DNA from: an uncultured Francisellaceae bacterium
Lineage (GTDB): Bacteria > Pseudomonadota > Gammaproteobacteria > Francisellales > CACEW01
DNA length: 33,452 nt
Direction of reading: 5' to 3'
NCBI GenBank assembly: GCA_905612315.1
Contig: CAJQSL010000098.1
Location: 1 to 33,452 of the forward strand
Positions 16,332 to 24,761 of this stretch are shown here, piece by piece; position 1 is the first letter of the stretch, and every line of letters starts with the position of its first letter. A program made the position numbers and the translations under genes. The notes beneath the pieces were generated by a model, which was given only the letters and a program-made list of their open reading frames with translations, did no database searches and was not told the origin of the DNA.

Positions 16332-17342
16332 CTACGAGTGCAATTCCCATCTAGCTTGAGCTTTAATAGCACAAGGGGTTATATCAGCAGAGTTAATTCC
16401 ATATTTTTGAGCGCGCATAGACCCTGCAATTGCAATCATTGCGCCATTATCAGTACAAAATTCAACCCGAGGATAATGCACGGAAACTCCAATTTTAGAT
16501 AGTTGCTCTTTCATTGATCTTCTAAGCTTTGTATTCGCACTTACTCCGCCTGAGATAATTAAAGTTTTAAGCTTTGTTTCTTTTAAGGCGCGCTTAGTTT
16601 TAATAATAAGAGTATCTATGATGGTTTGCTCAAATGATGCGGCTATATCTTTTTTTGAAGAATCGGGGTTATTTTGATATAGATTTCTAACTTGGGTTTT
16701 TAAACCGGAGAAGCTGAAGTCTAAGCCAGGGCGGTTTATCATTGGGCGAGTAAGTTCAAATTTTTTAGGGTCACCATCTTCGGCTAATTTACTAATAGCG
16801 GGGCCACCTGGGTAACCTAACCCTAGTAATTTGGCAGTTTTATCAAAAGCCTCACCTGCGGCATCATCAATGCTTTGCCCAAGTAAAGTGTATTCGCCTA
16901 TATCTTCAACTTTAATTAGCTGTGTGTGGCCGCCAGATACTAATAAGGCCAAATGTGGAAAATCAGGTGGATTATCTTCTAATAACGGCGCTAATAGGTG
17001 ACCTTCAAGATGGTGAATCCCCATAATAGGAATATTATTTGTAAGTGCGATACTTTGTGCAAAACTTGCGCCGGTTAGTAATGTTCCAAGTAATCCTGGG
17101 CCTTGGGTGTAAGCAATTAAGTCTATTTTATCTAAAGTTAGCTCAGCTTCTTTTAATGCTAATTTAAGTAATGGCAGTAGGCGCTTGATATGATCTCGAC
17201 TTGCAAGTTCTGGCACTACGCCGCCAAATTTGGCATGCAGTTTTATTTGGCTGTGAAGTTGGTTTGCCAGTAAGCCTTTTTCGCTATCATATATCGCAAT
17301 GCCGGTTTCATCGCAGGATGTTTCAATACCAAGAGTAATCAT
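16332..17342 (-). CDS. tsaD: tRNA threonylcarbamoyladenosine (t6A) synthase subunit TsaD
   Basis: A 336-residue TsaD/Kae1 protein that, with TsaB, TsaE and TsaC-made threonylcarbamoyl-AMP, forms t6A37 on tRNAs that read ANN codons. It begins [17 protein letters not shown], the textbook start of the family. Metal ligands lie in GIHHLEGH (H111, H115). [11 protein letters not shown] near 78-88, [12 protein letters not shown] near 131 and a C-terminal [13 protein letters not shown] complete the ASKHA active site. The full length is normal. It follows the gamma-carbonic-anhydrase gene with a four-base gap, so the two are likely co-transcribed. rpsU, the common neighbour of tsaD in many gammaproteobacteria, is not here. 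Confidence 0.97.
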   Translation of the reverse strand: MITLGIETSCDETGIAIYDSEKGLLANQLHSQIKLHAKFGGVVPELASRDHIKRLLPLLKLALKEAELTLDKIDLIAYTQGPGLLGTLLTGASFAQSIALTNNIPIMGIHHLEGHLLAPLLEDNPPDFPHLALLVSGGHTQLIKVEDIGEYTLLGQSIDDAAGEAFDKTAKLLGLGYPGGPAISKLAEDGDPKKFELTRPMINRPGLDFSFSGLKTQVRNLYQNNPDSSKKDIAASFEQTIIDTLIIKTKRALKETKLKTLIISGGVSANTKLRRSMKEQLSKIGVSVHYPRVEFCTDNGAMIAIAGSMRAQKYGINSADITPCAIKAQARWELHS

Positions 17343-17346
17343 GATG

Positions 17347-17901
17347 TTATTTATTTAAGCTTAATTCACTGATATGTTGATTTTTCAGTAGAATATAATG
17401 TTTTGCGCTATAAGTAAAAAATGATAGTTCTTCTTCGGTGAGCTCTCTTATTTGTTTAGCAGGAGATCCTTGATATAAGTAACCGCTTTTAAGTATTTTG
17501 CCTGGAGTAACTAAGCTGCCGGCGGCTACAAAAACATTATCTTCTATTATAACTTCATCCATTATGCAACTGTTCATGCCTATTAAGCATTGGTTGCCAA
17601 TTGTGCATCCATGTAAAGTAACATGGTGTCCAACCGTAACTTCATCGCCAATAGTTAATGCGGCGCCCTCTGGGTTATATTTGCTGATGTGAGTTGTATG
17701 TAAAACCGAGCCATCTTGGATATTAGAGCCTTTGCCTATTTTTATTTTTAGCAAGTCCCCTCGAATAGATGTGTGTGGCCAGATGCTGGCATTATCTTGT
17801 AATTCTACATCACCTGTTACAACCGCGCTTGGATCTATAAATACATCTTTATGAATAATTGGTTTTTTTTTGTTAAATTCACGTATGTTTTTTGATGGCA
17901 T
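17347..17901 (-). CDS. Gamma-class carbonic anhydrase-like protein (YrdA type)
   Basis: A 184-residue left-handed beta-helix protein built from hexapeptide repeats between about 17 and 155 (for example [19 protein letters not shown]). The three zinc-ligand histidines of the gamma carbonic anhydrase family are placed as in YrdA: H71 in LHTTH, H92 in VGHH and H97 in [24 protein letters not shown] is the usual C-terminal end. The protein is expected to be a cytoplasmic trimer binding zinc; many YrdA-like members have little or no measured carbonic anhydrase activity, so the reaction is uncertain. It is the first gene of a two-gene unit with tsaD. Confidence 0.9.
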   Translation of the reverse strand: MPSKNIREFNKKKPIIHKDVFIDPSAVVTGDVELQDNASIWPHTSIRGDLLKIKIGKGSNIQDGSVLHTTHISKYNPEGAALTIGDEVTVGHHVTLHGCTIGNQCLIGMNSCIMDEVIIEDNVFVAAGSLVTPGKILKSGYLYQGSPAKQIRELTEEELSFFTYSAKHYILLKNQHISELSLNK

Positions 17902-18232
17902 AATTTTTCTCTAACATTCTGATTATAAATTTAATTTATTATTTATCTATTAATAATAGCATGGAATTGATCTCAATTTAACCTGATTTGTATATTGACT
18001 TAGGCCAATAAATAGTCCAAAATATTTTTCTTTATATATTTGTCCTTATTAATAAAGGCCTAAATCAACTTTAAGTATAAGAATGTAAGCTTTATTTTTT
18101 AAATATCTCTGCTAAGATACAGGTAGTTAGTCAGAATAATAAGAATGATAACAATAAGAATTAACATTAATAATAATAATAAAATCAAAGTGCATGATAT
18201 ATGTGTATTGGGAGATTAAGAGGGGTAGTGTC
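17902..18232. other. 331-base gene-free stretch between divergent genes
   Basis: AT-rich spacer that should hold the promoters of the gamma-carbonic-anhydrase gene (-) and the 18233 gene (+). TTGACT at 17995-18000 is a possible -35, but its -10 partner (CAAAAT at 18018) is poor. TAAGAT at 18113-18118 is another possible -10. A run of AAT triplets lies around 18165-18182. I see no RNA gene or clear terminator. Confidence 0.4.
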
Positions 18233-19708
18233 GTGTCTCAATTAGTCTTTAATGTGAATAATCGCCATGTTGATGTGTCTGATCTAGGTGTATCAAGTGG
18301 CTTTGCTAAAAGTCATATTTCAATTTATGATAAGCCTGAGCAAAGTTGGTCAGGCGGAGATTCAGTTGGGTTGGATCAGTTTGTAAGAGATTATAAGAGA
18401 AGAAGTCACATCGCTTTACCAGCTGTAGAAAATACTGAAGGATCTGAGGGTTCTTTTGTGTTTGGATCTCCTGTTGAGATTGCTCTTGAAGATAGAGAAA
18501 GCTCCTTGGATGCTTTTAGAGCTGAGTTGCAGCGTGAGAGACCAGATTTGGCTAATATTCTTAATCATAGATATGCTTCAGGTTTAGTAGATGGATCTTT
18601 ATTCAGCTTTATTCTAAAAGATTATTTTTTGAAAGTTGCTTCTTCAGATGCAATAGATGCAATAGGTGCAATAGGTGCAATTAATGTAGCTTATATGCCT
18701 GGGACATCAAACAGTGAGGTTTCGGTATGTGAAGATCATATCTTGTTTAATTATGCGACAGACATTGAGCACAGTGAGGATGGATCTACTTTAGATAATA
18801 GATTAACTTTTGCTTTTAAATATACAGATTCTTATGACGGCGAGCATCACGATTTATTATTAAAAATTCCGGCAAATTATAAATGTAAATTATATCAGGA
18901 TGAAGCTAAGGTAGATTTTGAGTTGCCACCTAATTTAGAGGTTTTATTTTATTCTGAAAACCTATTTAAATGGTTGTCAGTTATGGAAGGTTATTTCGAG
19001 TTATCAGAACAAAGTAATTGCAGGTCGAAAGATCATGCGATTGCTAACATAATTTATGCTTTGATTAAAGATAAAGAGGCTAGTCAGCTAGAACCTTGGT
19101 TAGAGGATGAAAGCCTTGGTTGGTTCGAGTTGGTTTCTTTGTATTCTAAGTGTTTGGAGATGCCAGGTTATTTGGATGCATTGGCGGAGCTAATAGAGCA
19201 AAGATTTGTGCAGATGCTAGAGGATGGCAGGTTTAACAATATTTCTGAGTTTAGTGATGCGATAGGCAGATACAAGTTAGGTTCTCTTGAAGATGGTGTT
19301 TCAAATTATGTTAGACGCTTATCTGAGATGGCCATGCGCATGTGTGAAGCTAATCAAGAAGATTTAACATTAAGTATGGTGATGCGACTAGGTTCCAAAG
19401 CATATGATGCAAACCCAAGTTTCCAGCAATCTTATAAGAAAAAAAATGTATTTATGTTTATTATATTTATAAAAGTTGCTTTGCCTATGATGTTTAAATG
19501 GATGATGTCTGGTTCCAGAGATAATACTCAAGAGCAAAACCAGGGTCAAGATGGGATAGTGCAGCGCCGCGAACCATCGGAAGTGGTCCAAGGTGCGTTA
19601 GATGAAGTGAGTTTAGGCAGCAATGTTTTGCCTTTTCATAATGCTAGATGTGGGGATGAGGCCCGGGGTGCTAATGATTATTTGGCTGGTTTAGCTGTTG
19701 TTTCTTGA
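18233..19708 (+). CDS. Unrecognised 491-residue protein with one C-terminal hydrophobic segment
   Basis: I do not recognise a family. From the GTG at 18233 the protein begins MSQLVFNVNN. AGAGGGG seven bases upstream supports this start; the in-frame ATG at 18194 has no ribosome site. The first 400 residues are acidic and soluble. A hydrophobic stretch, VFMFIIFIKVALPMMFKWMM (about 418-437), could be a membrane anchor, followed by a polar tail of about 54 residues. A four-fold 9-base tandem repeat at 18647-18682 encodes DAIDAIGAIGAI. Its strong GGGG-containing ribosome site resembles that of the unknown gene at 7878. It is a plausible lineage-specific or secreted protein, but no function can be assigned. 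Confidence 0.7.
   Translation: MSQLVFNVNNRHVDVSDLGVSSGFAKSHISIYDKPEQSWSGGDSVGLDQFVRDYKRRSHIALPAVENTEGSEGSFVFGSPVEIALEDRESSLDAFRAELQRERPDLANILNHRYASGLVDGSLFSFILKDYFLKVASSDAIDAIGAIGAINVAYMPGTSNSEVSVCEDHILFNYATDIEHSEDGSTLDNRLTFAFKYTDSYDGEHHDLLLKIPANYKCKLYQDEAKVDFELPPNLEVLFYSENLFKWLSVMEGYFELSEQSNCRSKDHAIANIIYALIKDKEASQLEPWLEDESLGWFELVSLYSKCLEMPGYLDALAELIEQRFVQMLEDGRFNNISEFSDAIGRYKLGSLEDGVSNYVRRLSEMAMRMCEANQEDLTLSMVMRLGSKAYDANPSFQQSYKKKNVFMFIIFIKVALPMMFKWMMSGSRDNTQEQNQGQDGIVQRREPSEVVQGALDEVSLGSNVLPFHNARCGDEARGANDYLAGLAVVS
18647..18682 (+). repeat. Four 9-base tandem repeats inside the 18233 gene
   Basis: Units GATGCAATA, GATGCAATA, GGTGCAATA and GGTGCAATT follow one another without gaps and stay in frame. 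Such a short array can gain or lose whole codons triplets at a time without a frameshift. Confidence 0.8.
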
Positions 19709-20193
19709 GTAGTGTGCCGTTCTTCTAAGCCCTGTTATTTGAGCTTACTGCGGTGCTTTGCACGAGGTTGCATCAAAATAGCCTCGCAAAGACAGAAGGC
19801 AAATCGTTGCGAGGAGGCCTTGAGCCGCAAGTGCTGAAATAATATTAGCTTAAGGAAGTAGTAGGCTGTCTGCCCGCCTATGGCTCGCTCGCAACGAGAG
19901 CGTTGAGTTTTATTATGTCGAACTTGCGTACAATTCTATTTTTATGTGCATTAATTAGTATTCAAAATACGGTGTTATTTAATTTTTCGTGATAATAATC
20001 ACATAATTCTTTTGTTATTCTGAAATTACTCCTATTCTTAATATATAGACAAAACTAGTTAAAATACCTAACGCTGTCGTTGCGAGCATATTTTTGAAGT
20101 AAAGTCGCGCGTACAGGTATATATAGTTTCTATTTGACTAAAAATTAATAAAAGGTTTGTCTTATCTATTTTTTCAATAGGAGGAGATTTTTT
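19709..20193. repeat. Gene-free island with degenerate GTCGTTGCGAG repeats
   Basis: This 485-base gap holds several pieces of the family seen at 2668-2910. They are an inverted GCCTCGCAAAGAC at 19791-19803, a direct TCGTTGCGAGGAGGCC near 19804-19819, an inverted stretch matching TCGTTGCGAGCGAGCC near 19881-19896, and GTCGTTGCGAGC at 20076-20087. No coding sequence is recognisable. From about 19930 to 20060 the DNA is plain AT-rich spacer. Confidence 0.65.
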
Positions 20194-21063
20194 ATGTCAA
20201 TGCCTTTTATATCTTGGTTTTATAAAACTGAGCCTTCAGAAAAATTGCCGGTTTTTCCAATTTGCCCTTTTGATTTAGAAAAGCTTGACTTAGATCTTAA
20301 AGAATTACATTGCAAAGGCATCCTTGGGATAGTTTCTATTTATTCAGACCCAACTGTTTTGCCTGAGCTTCTAAGGGAAAATGCAATAGTTCTAAAACAA
20401 ATTTGTGATTTAAAAATTTATGAGAATCAATTAATAGAGGCTTTAGGTGAGTTAGAGCCAGTGCAAAGTGATATATTGGAACGCAGCTTAGTCAAAAAAC
20501 ATGCTGCTGATATAGAGCGTTGTGAAGATGAGCTTTATTTGATAGGTAAAATGATTATAAGCTATGAGAAAGATATATTTACTTTATTGAGGATAGAACT
20601 ACCGTTATTAGGGATAGATATAAAGCAAGAGCGCTTAATAATAGAGCAAGAAAGATTAGAGCAAGAAAAGTTAGAGCAAGAGGAGCTAGCTCAAGAAGAG
20701 GTGGGTTCTGACAAAAAATCTGAGAGCAAAAGTTATTTATCTTTGCCCAATATTGATCCTCAATTATGGTTTATAATTGGCAGTGGCATAAGTATATTGG
20801 CAGTAAATGTGGTTATTTTAGGTGTCACATCAGGTGCGGCGTTGCCACTATTATCAAAGGTTGAAGTTAGTGGCCTCGGTGCAGGAGGTTTGGCACTTTT
20901 ATATTATAAAAATTATATTCAAGAACGAGAGTTCGATAAAATGCATAGATATGTCATGCACGGAGATCAGCAGGGCAATGATCTTGGTTTTCCATTGTTA
21001 TCTCATTCTGAAGCTTCAGCTCAAGGCTCTTTGGGTTTAGATATTCAGTCATTTAAATTATAA
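20194..21063 (+). CDS. Unrecognised coiled-coil membrane protein
   Basis: A 289-residue protein of unknown family. Residues 1-140 are a helical soluble part. Residues 143-170 form a strongly charged coiled coil built from four five-residue repeats (IEQER, LEQEK, LEQEE, LAQEE). A hydrophobic helix follows at about 190-212 and a second glycine-rich hydrophobic stretch at about 213-237 (LGAGGLALLYY). A polar C-terminal tail of about 50 residues ends the protein. The start is certain: AGGAGGA lies eight bases before ATG. The architecture of a long cytoplasmic helical head plus a double-helix anchor suits a membrane-tethered scaffold or a secreted host-membrane protein. It is convergent with the lipoprotein gene, which ends 34 bases away. 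Confidence 0.75.
   Translation: MSMPFISWFYKTEPSEKLPVFPICPFDLEKLDLDLKELHCKGILGIVSIYSDPTVLPELLRENAIVLKQICDLKIYENQLIEALGELEPVQSDILERSLVKKHAADIERCEDELYLIGKMIISYEKDIFTLLRIELPLLGIDIKQERLIIEQERLEQEKLEQEELAQEEVGSDKKSESKSYLSLPNIDPQLWFIIGSGISILAVNVVILGVTSGAALPLLSKVEVSGLGAGGLALLYYKNYIQEREFDKMHRYVMHGDQQGNDLGFPLLSHSEASAQGSLGLDIQSFKL
20641..20700 (+). repeat. Four 15-base tandem repeats encoding EQE coiled coil
   Basis: Four contiguous 15-base units occupy exactly 60 bases. They read as IEQER, LEQEK, LEQEE and LAQEE. The third and fourth differ from the first two by several substitutions, so the array is not freshly made. Confidence 0.8.
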
Positions 21064-21097
21064 TTATCAAGCTAGCTTCACATAACAATAGCAGAAG

Positions 21098-21439
21098 CTA
21101 GGCAGGATAAGAGTAGTCAGCATCATTGCCATAATAGCTTTGATCGGCACTATTTGAATCTTGGATGGCTTGTAGTTGGGCAGCATTTTCATCAGATTGG
21201 TCCATTGATTTGCCAACTTGATTCCCAATTACAGCTCCAGCTCCAGCGCCAACTACTGTTGCGGCAATCTGACCACCGCCGCCGCCGAATCTACTTCCGA
21301 TAAGGCCGCCAGCAACAGCACCTACGCCTGTGCCTATATCTTGTTTAGAAGCGCCACACCCTGCTAGAGTTGTAAAAGTTGCAGCAATCAAGCTTATGCT
21401 TAATACTTTTTTTGAGGTATCTAGATATTTTTTTAGCAT
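21098..21439 (-). CDS. Glycine-zipper outer-membrane lipoprotein (17-kDa antigen type)
   Basis: A 113-residue lipoprotein. The signal peptide (1-27) ends in the lipobox LAGC with C28 as the lipidated cysteine. Residues 36-78 form a glycine zipper (GTGVGAVAGGLIGSRFGGGG ... VVGAGAGAVIGNQVGKSMD), the 2TM pattern of the rickettsial 17-kDa surface antigen and SlyB-like proteins. The mature C-terminus is acidic and rich in N, S and Y. It probably lies in the outer membrane and helps envelope integrity. A near-consensus ribosome site (TAGGAG) precedes ATG. An 8-bp stem (21072-21079 with 21094-21101) overlaps its stop and may serve weakly as a terminator for the convergent genes. Confidence 0.88.
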   Translation of the reverse strand: MLKKYLDTSKKVLSISLIAATFTTLAGCGASKQDIGTGVGAVAGGLIGSRFGGGGGQIAATVVGAGAGAVIGNQVGKSMDQSDENAAQLQAIQDSNSADQSYYGNDADYSYPA

Positions 21440-21603
21440 TTTGTGTCTCCTAAGATAGGTGAAGTTACTTTAAATAATTATAGATTATAGGGTTTATCAT
21501 CGCCATATAAAATAATTTAAGTTTTTATCCTGTTACATCTAATTATCAAATTTATGTACGTTATTGTATTTGAAGTATGGTAAGTTTTTATTAAAAGATT
21601 GTT

Positions 21604-22404
21604 TTAAAGCTTTTTTTTTAAATTAAGCTTGTAGATTTTTATATTATTTTTTAAGTATTTATCTTCAAATAGGCTAATTGGATGTGAGTTTTTGTTATAA
21701 AAATCATTATTAATATTCTCAATGGTAATTTTAAGATTATTATCTAAATCCTTGTTACAAATTTTTATGGCTTGATGAGCTTCTTTTATATAAATCTCCC
21801 AGTTAGTTCTAATTTCTAGGTGTGGAGAAAGTTGTAGCAACTTTGGGAAAATAGGGTGACCATGGAATCTTTGCTTAAACTGAGCTGCTTTAGGGTATGG
21901 GTTTGGATATAAAATAAAATGATGGGTAATGTTCCATTTTTTGCCTGAATTAGGTTTATTTGGGTTGTCTAAATGGTTTTGATTTTTTTGGTGAATAAGA
22001 TGCCAAAAATCTATTAAATTTGCTTGAACTAGGATTAGATTGTTTTTTATTTTTAGATAAGAGTTTAAATCTTTGGAATTTTGTGGGATATTTGAATTAA
22101 TATTTTTATTACCAAAAGCTTTATTTAGCCTATGCAGCGACCTATCAACTCCTATTACTAAATGATCTGGAAATTGTTTTGCTAAATTTTGCGTACTTAA
22201 GCCCGTGCCGCAGCCAGAATCTATAATTATAGGCTTTCGAGTCTTTGTGATTATATCATCTATTATGTTAAATATTTCTATTTGATGTTCAGGAATTGGG
22301 CGCATGAATTCAGTGTTAAGGTGTTTAGTTACTATTTTCTCAAGATTTTCGTGCACATCTTTTTGATTAGATCTTATTAAATATGGGTTATGTGTTTTTT
22401 CCAT
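21604..22404 (-). CDS. TrmB-like SAM-dependent methyltransferase (paralogue)
   Basis: A 266-residue class I methyltransferase. Motif I is DSGCGTGLST at 62-71, followed by IGVDRS at 84-89. The catalytic segment YPNPYPK at 166-172 stands where TrmB has DPWPKK, and HFILYPNPYPK...RFHGHPIFP keeps the TrmB/Methyltransf_4 shape. NWEIYIKEA at 201-209 matches the TrmB tDWexY motif. It is therefore a divergent homologue of the tRNA m7G46 enzyme, while a canonical TrmB is encoded at 26165-26905. Its target may be another RNA or a different base. It starts 35 bases beyond the 3' end of tRNA-Arg on the same strand, with no terminator between and no good ribosome site. Confidence 0.8.
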   Translation of the reverse strand: MEKTHNPYLIRSNQKDVHENLEKIVTKHLNTEFMRPIPEHQIEIFNIIDDIITKTRKPIIIDSGCGTGLSTQNLAKQFPDHLVIGVDRSLHRLNKAFGNKNINSNIPQNSKDLNSYLKIKNNLILVQANLIDFWHLIHQKNQNHLDNPNKPNSGKKWNITHHFILYPNPYPKAAQFKQRFHGHPIFPKLLQLSPHLEIRTNWEIYIKEAHQAIKICNKDLDNNLKITIENINNDFYNKNSHPISLFEDKYLKNNIKIYKLNLKKKL

Positions 22405-22439
22405 AGGAGTAGATTAGTTTAACATTAGCTTAAGATTAA

Positions 22440-22516
22440 TGGCGCGCCCAGAAGGATTCGAACCTCCGACCACCTGGTTCGAAGCCAGGTACTCTATCCA
22501 GCTGAGCTATGGGCGC
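22440..22516 (-). tRNA. tRNA-Arg (anticodon UCG)
   Basis: Read on the minus strand, GCGCCCA (22516-22510) pairs with TGGGCGC (22450-22444), with discriminator G73 and an encoded CCA (22442-22440). The D arm (GCTC/GAGT), the anticodon arm (CCTGG CTTCGAA CCAGG) and the T arm (GGAGG TTCGAAT CCTTC) all fold. The anticodon is TCG, reading CGA and, by wobble, other CGN codons. The total is 77 bases with a short variable loop. The promoter lies directly upstream. Confidence 0.96.
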
Positions 22517-22526
22517 AAGAGGAATC

Positions 22527-22555
22527 ATCATATGGTTTTGTTTGATTTGTGTCAA
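22527..22555 (-). promoter_or_regulatory. Promoter of tRNA-Arg
   Basis: On the minus strand a perfect -35 TTGACA (22555-22550) is followed after exactly 17 bases by TATGAT (22532-22527). Transcription would start near 22520, only about four bases before the mature tRNA 5' end. Confidence 0.8.
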
Positions 22556-22598
22556 GTTTTGTGCCGCAGCAAACAAGTTAAGAGGAGCATAATTTATC

Positions 22599-23426
22599 TC
22601 ACTTATGAAGATACAAATCCTGAGTAGGATATGGCATAGATATTTTTGCGCTATCAAACTTTATCTTAATAGCTTCTTGAGTCTCGCAGTTTACTAAAAA
22701 TTTATCAGCTCTTTTAGTCCAATATCTTAATAATAGATTAACACTACTATCTGCTAGCTCTTTTACTAAGACAACTGGCTCTGGATCTTTTAATATTCTT
22801 GAGTCTTTTTTGGCTAAATCTAATAATAAATTTTTGGCTTTTTTAATATCATCATCATAACCGATGCCAATAACACAATCGGATCTTCTCGTTCGCTCCA
22901 CGCTATAGTTTGTTAATGCATCATTCATAAATTTATTATTAGGGATAAATATAATTTCATTTCCTGAGGTTTTTATCTTGCTAAATAAAATATTTATCTC
23001 TTTTACGGTGCCGCTTAAACTGCCTATTTGAATAAAGTCACCAACTTTCATATTTCGAAACATAATTAATATGATTCCCGATGCTAAATTTGATAAGGAT
23101 GATTTTAAAGATAAACCAACGGCAATACCTAAACCACCAAGAACAGCAACTAATGCTGTGGTTTGCACTCCAAGTTTGGATAAAACTGCAATTAGCACAA
23201 AAGTAACAAGAAGATAATATAAAATACGTTTAATAAAAATCCGAATAGTATCTTCTACTTCTCTTATTAATAATAGCTTATCAATCATTCTTACTATCAG
23301 CTTGGAAATCCATATCCCAAACATAAATATTAATACAGTAGATATTATTTGTATGCCATATTGTATTCCTAAGGCAATAATTTTTTTTGCGATTTCACTA
23401 TCGGCAGCAATGGACCAAGATATCAT
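22599..23426 (-). CDS. Small-conductance mechanosensitive channel (MscS family)
   Basis: A 275-residue MscS homologue, close to the 286 residues of the E. coli protein. It opens under membrane tension and releases solutes on hypo-osmotic shock. Helices lie at about 22-45 and 66-84, and the pore helix TM3 at about 88-124 contains AVLGGLGIAVGLSLKSSLSNLASG, the glycine/alanine-packed pore signature (E. coli GLALQGSLSNLAAG). The beta domain follows (MKVGDFIQIGSLSGTVKEI, then FIPNNKFMNDALTNYS) with a mixed alpha/beta C-terminus. AAAGGC precedes ATG. It lies upstream of the tRNA on the same strand. All core features are intact. Confidence 0.94.
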   Translation of the reverse strand: MISWSIAADSEIAKKIIALGIQYGIQIISTVLIFMFGIWISKLIVRMIDKLLLIREVEDTIRIFIKRILYYLLVTFVLIAVLSKLGVQTTALVAVLGGLGIAVGLSLKSSLSNLASGIILIMFRNMKVGDFIQIGSLSGTVKEINILFSKIKTSGNEIIFIPNNKFMNDALTNYSVERTRRSDCVIGIGYDDDIKKAKNLLLDLAKKDSRILKDPEPVVLVKELADSSVNLLLRYWTKRADKFLVNCETQEAIKIKFDSAKISMPYPTQDLYLHK

Positions 23427-23521
23427 ATTAATACAGCCTTTAAATTAAAATTATTAACCAACATTATATTTAAGGCTATTGCATTATTAAATGCCAATAA
23501 AATTGTAAAAATAAAAATTAG

Positions 23522-24679
23522 CTAAGCCTGAGGTGTAAGTGTAAAAGGTCTTCTGCAATTAGGGCAGTCTGCTCGAGACCTTCTAGCCGCATCCCATAGA
23601 GCTAAACACTGCCTATGATATTGATGTCCGCAATTATCAAGAGTTGCAATTTCTGATGTTAAGCCATTTTCAACTTGTTCTTGCTCTGCAGTAATTTGGT
23701 TTAGACAAATTGCACAAATTACACCAGCAATAACCGCAGAATGCGTATCGCTAGCGTTATTTATAGAGACACTTTGGGCATTGGGTCTATCTTGCATATT
23801 AGCAATGTCATCTAGTAATCCTCCTTCATTAATTCTTTGCGTAACTCTGGCTATAATTTGAGAAATAATTTCAGGGTTTATTTGAGGAGGGTTAGCTTGA
23901 GCTACATTACGATTTATAAATTGATCTAAAGCATTTTGGTCGAACATAAGCCTCCTAGGTTCGTTACCGCCTAAGCCTTGAACATCTATTTCGACCATAA
24001 CATTATTAAATAATGGTCTAGCAAGAGCATTATTTGGTTGTTGCTCAGGGGCAGGGTTTGCACCTTCATCTTGGTTTGGGTTTTCTCTTAACTCTTCAGG
24101 GTGTCGGCATGGGTAACAGCCCGCGCCACAAAAAAGGCCTGTTGCAAGTAAACAAAAATAAGTGAAAAGTGACGTAATTCCAAAGTATGTTAAAAATGTT
24201 ATATTATTTGCCCCAGCATCTGAGTGATTTTCCCTCATAATTTCATTAAAACTTTCAGCGCTTATAGCAGCATGAATAATGGCATATATGCTACCTGCAA
24301 CTCTCGATATAAGAATATATTTACTTATTGCATTATTAAAATTATAGCTAAAATTATTTGCAGGCCAATCTGGCAATTGAGGGCGATTATAATATTTTTG
24401 GCTTAACCTAAGTGCTAAGTTTGTAGTAAAAATAATTGTTTCATATAGGCCAAAAATTAAAAATGCACGGTTAAAGGCCGTGTTGTATCCTGTAGATTCA
24501 ACTAAAGCATCGCTTTGTTTTTCAGTTATTTGGTGTATAGATAAAATAATAGCTGGGATATACGCAGCTGAATTAAAAAGAAGATATAATTTATTTTTTC
24601 CCATTCTTGATTGCCAGTTAAGATATGAAGAATGCCTGTTATTAATGTGCTCAAAACATCTGGTTAATAGATTCGGCAT
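23522..24679 (-). CDS. Four-helix membrane protein with C-terminal RING-H2 finger
   Basis: A 385-residue protein, numbered from the ATG at 24679, which has GAGG nine bases upstream; a TTG five codons earlier is less likely. Hydrophobic helices lie at about 31-51, 72-90, 121-141 and 160-183, followed by a long polar, Asn/Gln/Pro-rich linker (190-315). The last 65 residues form a complete C3H2C3 RING: C322, C325, C350, H352, H355, C358, C372 and C375, with the conserved W362 and a CPNCRRPF end. This layout is that of eukaryotic membrane-anchored E3 ubiquitin ligases. In a bacterium it suggests a secreted effector acting on host ubiquitin, since bacteria lack E2 enzymes. No close chaperone or secretion gene is seen. 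Base composition resembles the neighbours. Confidence 0.85.
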   Translation of the reverse strand: MPNLLTRCFEHINNRHSSYLNWQSRMGKNKLYLLFNSAAYIPAIILSIHQITEKQSDALVESTGYNTAFNRAFLIFGLYETIIFTTNLALRLSQKYYNRPQLPDWPANNFSYNFNNAISKYILISRVAGSIYAIIHAAISAESFNEIMRENHSDAGANNITFLTYFGITSLFTYFCLLATGLFCGAGCYPCRHPEELRENPNQDEGANPAPEQQPNNALARPLFNNVMVEIDVQGLGGNEPRRLMFDQNALDQFINRNVAQANPPQINPEIISQIIARVTQRINEGGLLDDIANMQDRPNAQSVSINNASDTHSAVIAGVICAICLNQITAEQEQVENGLTSEIATLDNCGHQYHRQCLALWDAARRSRADCPNCRRPFTLTPQA

Positions 24680-24761
24680 TTGCCCGGTCCTCAATTTTTA
24701 TTATTTTTATTGAGAGAGTTTTATATGAAATTTTTTGTAACTTTAAAATACAAATTAAATT

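Noticed and set aside
18194-18232. ATG start of the 18233 gene
   Set aside because: It has no ribosome site, while GTG at 18233 has AGAGGGG at the right distance.
22440-22516. Attachment site for a genomic island at tRNA-Arg
   Set aside because: No integrase gene and no second copy of the tRNA 3' end are visible within the window.
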